A stretch of 64,000 nt of DNA from Paratinospora sagittata (taxonomy: Eukaryota > Streptophyta > Magnoliopsida > Ranunculales > Menispermaceae), in NCBI GenBank assembly GCA_035771175.1, contig CM069594.1, positions 14,107,670 through 14,171,669 of the forward strand. Direction: 5' to 3'. Positions 63,483-64,000 of the stretch are shown in pieces. Under the pieces are notes generated by a model. The model was not told the origin of the DNA. It saw nothing but the letters and a program-made list of their open reading frames with translations, and searched no databases. How positions within the stretch are numbered: the first letter of the stretch is position 1; the number at the start of each line of letters is the position of its first letter. Both the position numbers and the translations under genes were made by a program.

Positions 63483-64000
63483 AGTCAATGGAATGGTTCT
63501 TGAGTGTCAAAATATTAATTTTTCAAAAATAAGGCTATCCAGCAATTTGCCAAAATTCTCGAGAAGGCACTAACGCACTATCAGTGTTGATAGCACGTTG
63601 ATAGGGTTCTATAACAAGACATTTGTTTTTTCTGGAAAATTGTCTATAGCGCGCTATCCCCTTTGATGACTCGCTATAAAGCTGTTGCCTTAATCTTTTC
63701 ATTTTTAGTAAAATGGGCAATAGCGCGCTATAGGCCTTGATAACACGGTATCGGAAAGTCTAAACAACTCAAGCTCTCTAGTTTGTGTATATCGACCTGC
63801 TATCTGTCAATAGAGAACATGATACACAACCAAATAGCACTCTATCCACGTCTGAGACCAAAATCAGATATTTCTAACGAGAAAAATGTGGGCACTTCTG
63901 CTTGCTCGATTTTTCTATTCCTTACTCTGTTTTGCCAGGTTATCTTAATTGAAATATGCTCTACTAACACCTAGATGATTCCCTTTGTCTCGCACGCCCA
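63483..64000 (+). repeat. Copy 56, type D, partial (518 bp)
   Basis: Cut by the window edge. Carries ACTAACGC, ATAACAAG, AAACAACTC, GAGACC, AATGTGGG and CTTACTCTG. Confidence 0.95.

Larger units (their letters stand above)
1..64000 (+). repeat. Satellite array, unit about 1,154 bp, 55.5 copies
   Basis: The same sequence of about 1,154 bp recurs head to tail across the whole window, always in the same orientation, with no spacer and no foreign insertion. Anchors such as AGTCAATGG, TTCTCGAGAA, ATAGCGCGCTAT and CTAATGCATTAG recur at the same relative positions. Complete units measure 1,152 to 1,156 bp; length changes come from single-base changes in T runs, GGCCTT versus GGCCTTT, and a few 1-2 bp deletions. 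Variation is organised in subfamilies rather than randomly scattered, which is the pattern expected from concerted evolution of a satellite by unequal exchange and gene conversion. The array continues beyond both window edges. The family is not one I recognise by name. A centromeric or heterochromatic location is inference from size and organisation only. Confidence 0.98.

Noticed and set aside
1..64000. CRISPR array
   Set aside because: The repeated unit is over 1 kb with no unique spacers between short direct repeats.
1..64000. Ribosomal DNA or its intergenic spacer
   Set aside because: No conserved rRNA sequence is visible in any unit, and the unit is too short to include a rRNA gene set.
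1..64000. Tandem transposon or LTR array
   Set aside because: No long coding frame, no terminal repeats with target-site duplications, and no primer-binding or polypurine signature could be supported. A derivation from a non-coding part of a transposon remains possible but is not visible.
1..64000. Assembly artefact producing the array
   Set aside because: Units carry distinct private changes and structured subfamilies, which argues against simple duplication of one read. Local artefacts, especially at the near-identical blocks, cannot be excluded without reads.

Overview
This 64-kb window is one uninterrupted tandem array of a long, AT-rich satellite repeat. The unit is about 1,154 bp (complete copies run from 1,152 to 1,156 bp). 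There are 55 complete head-to-tail copies and a 518-bp partial copy, all in the same orientation. I see no protein-coding gene, tRNA, rRNA, transposon insertion, CRISPR array or unique-sequence interruption. Copies are near-identical, and most differences are shared diagnostic substitutions rather than private ones. The window looks like eukaryotic satellite DNA (centromeric, pericentromeric or a heterochromatic knob) from a long-read assembly. The species cannot be read from the sequence. The TAGCGCGCTAT...TTGATAACAC motif gives me a weak, unverified impression of plant repeats.

The register used here starts each copy at AGTCAATGG, which falls at base 1 by chance. Within a unit (copy 1 coordinates), bases 88-364 are built from diverged subrepeats of about 75 bp carrying the motif TAGCGCGCTAT. 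Perfect 10- or 12-bp palindromes lie at 74-83, 164-175, 238-249, 544-555 and 975-986, and a 9-bp inverted repeat spans 985-1025. The rest of the unit is AT-rich sequence without recognised function.

Labels used for the 5-prime part of a copy: A = GGCCTTTGAT with three T, a five-T run in TTAATTTTTC, usually CGTATGAG; B = a six-T run preceded by GTGTT or GTTTT, with the first palindrome mutated; B-prime = B with extra private changes; C = five T, GGCCTTGAT, intact palindrome, CGTCTGAG; D = AAACAACTC, GAGACC, AATGTGGG and usually ACTAACGC; E = 1,152-1,153 bp with ATATGCCTACT. Labels for the 3-prime end: P = GATCAAACTC then GTCTTCAAGATCAC; Q = GACCAAACTC then GTGTTCAAAATCAC; R = GTCTTCAAGATCTC; S = GATCAAAGTC then GTTTTCAAAATCAC.

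Layout: copies 2-7 (1,156-8,079) form three 2,308-bp dimers of C-type units. Copies 8-20 are a mixture of A, B and C with a trimer repeated at a 10,392-bp offset. Copies 21-28 (23,092-32,331) form regular B/A dimers of 2,310 bp, with a superimposed 4,620-bp tetramer. Copies 29-38 are a more diverged, mosaic transition zone. Copies 39-56 are mostly D-type, interrupted by a block of shorter E-type units (55.4-60.0 kb), and contain a dimer repeated at a 14,993-bp offset. There are no genes to work together: the structure records local unequal exchange and conversion. Any function (for example as a centromeric chromatin substrate) is inference.
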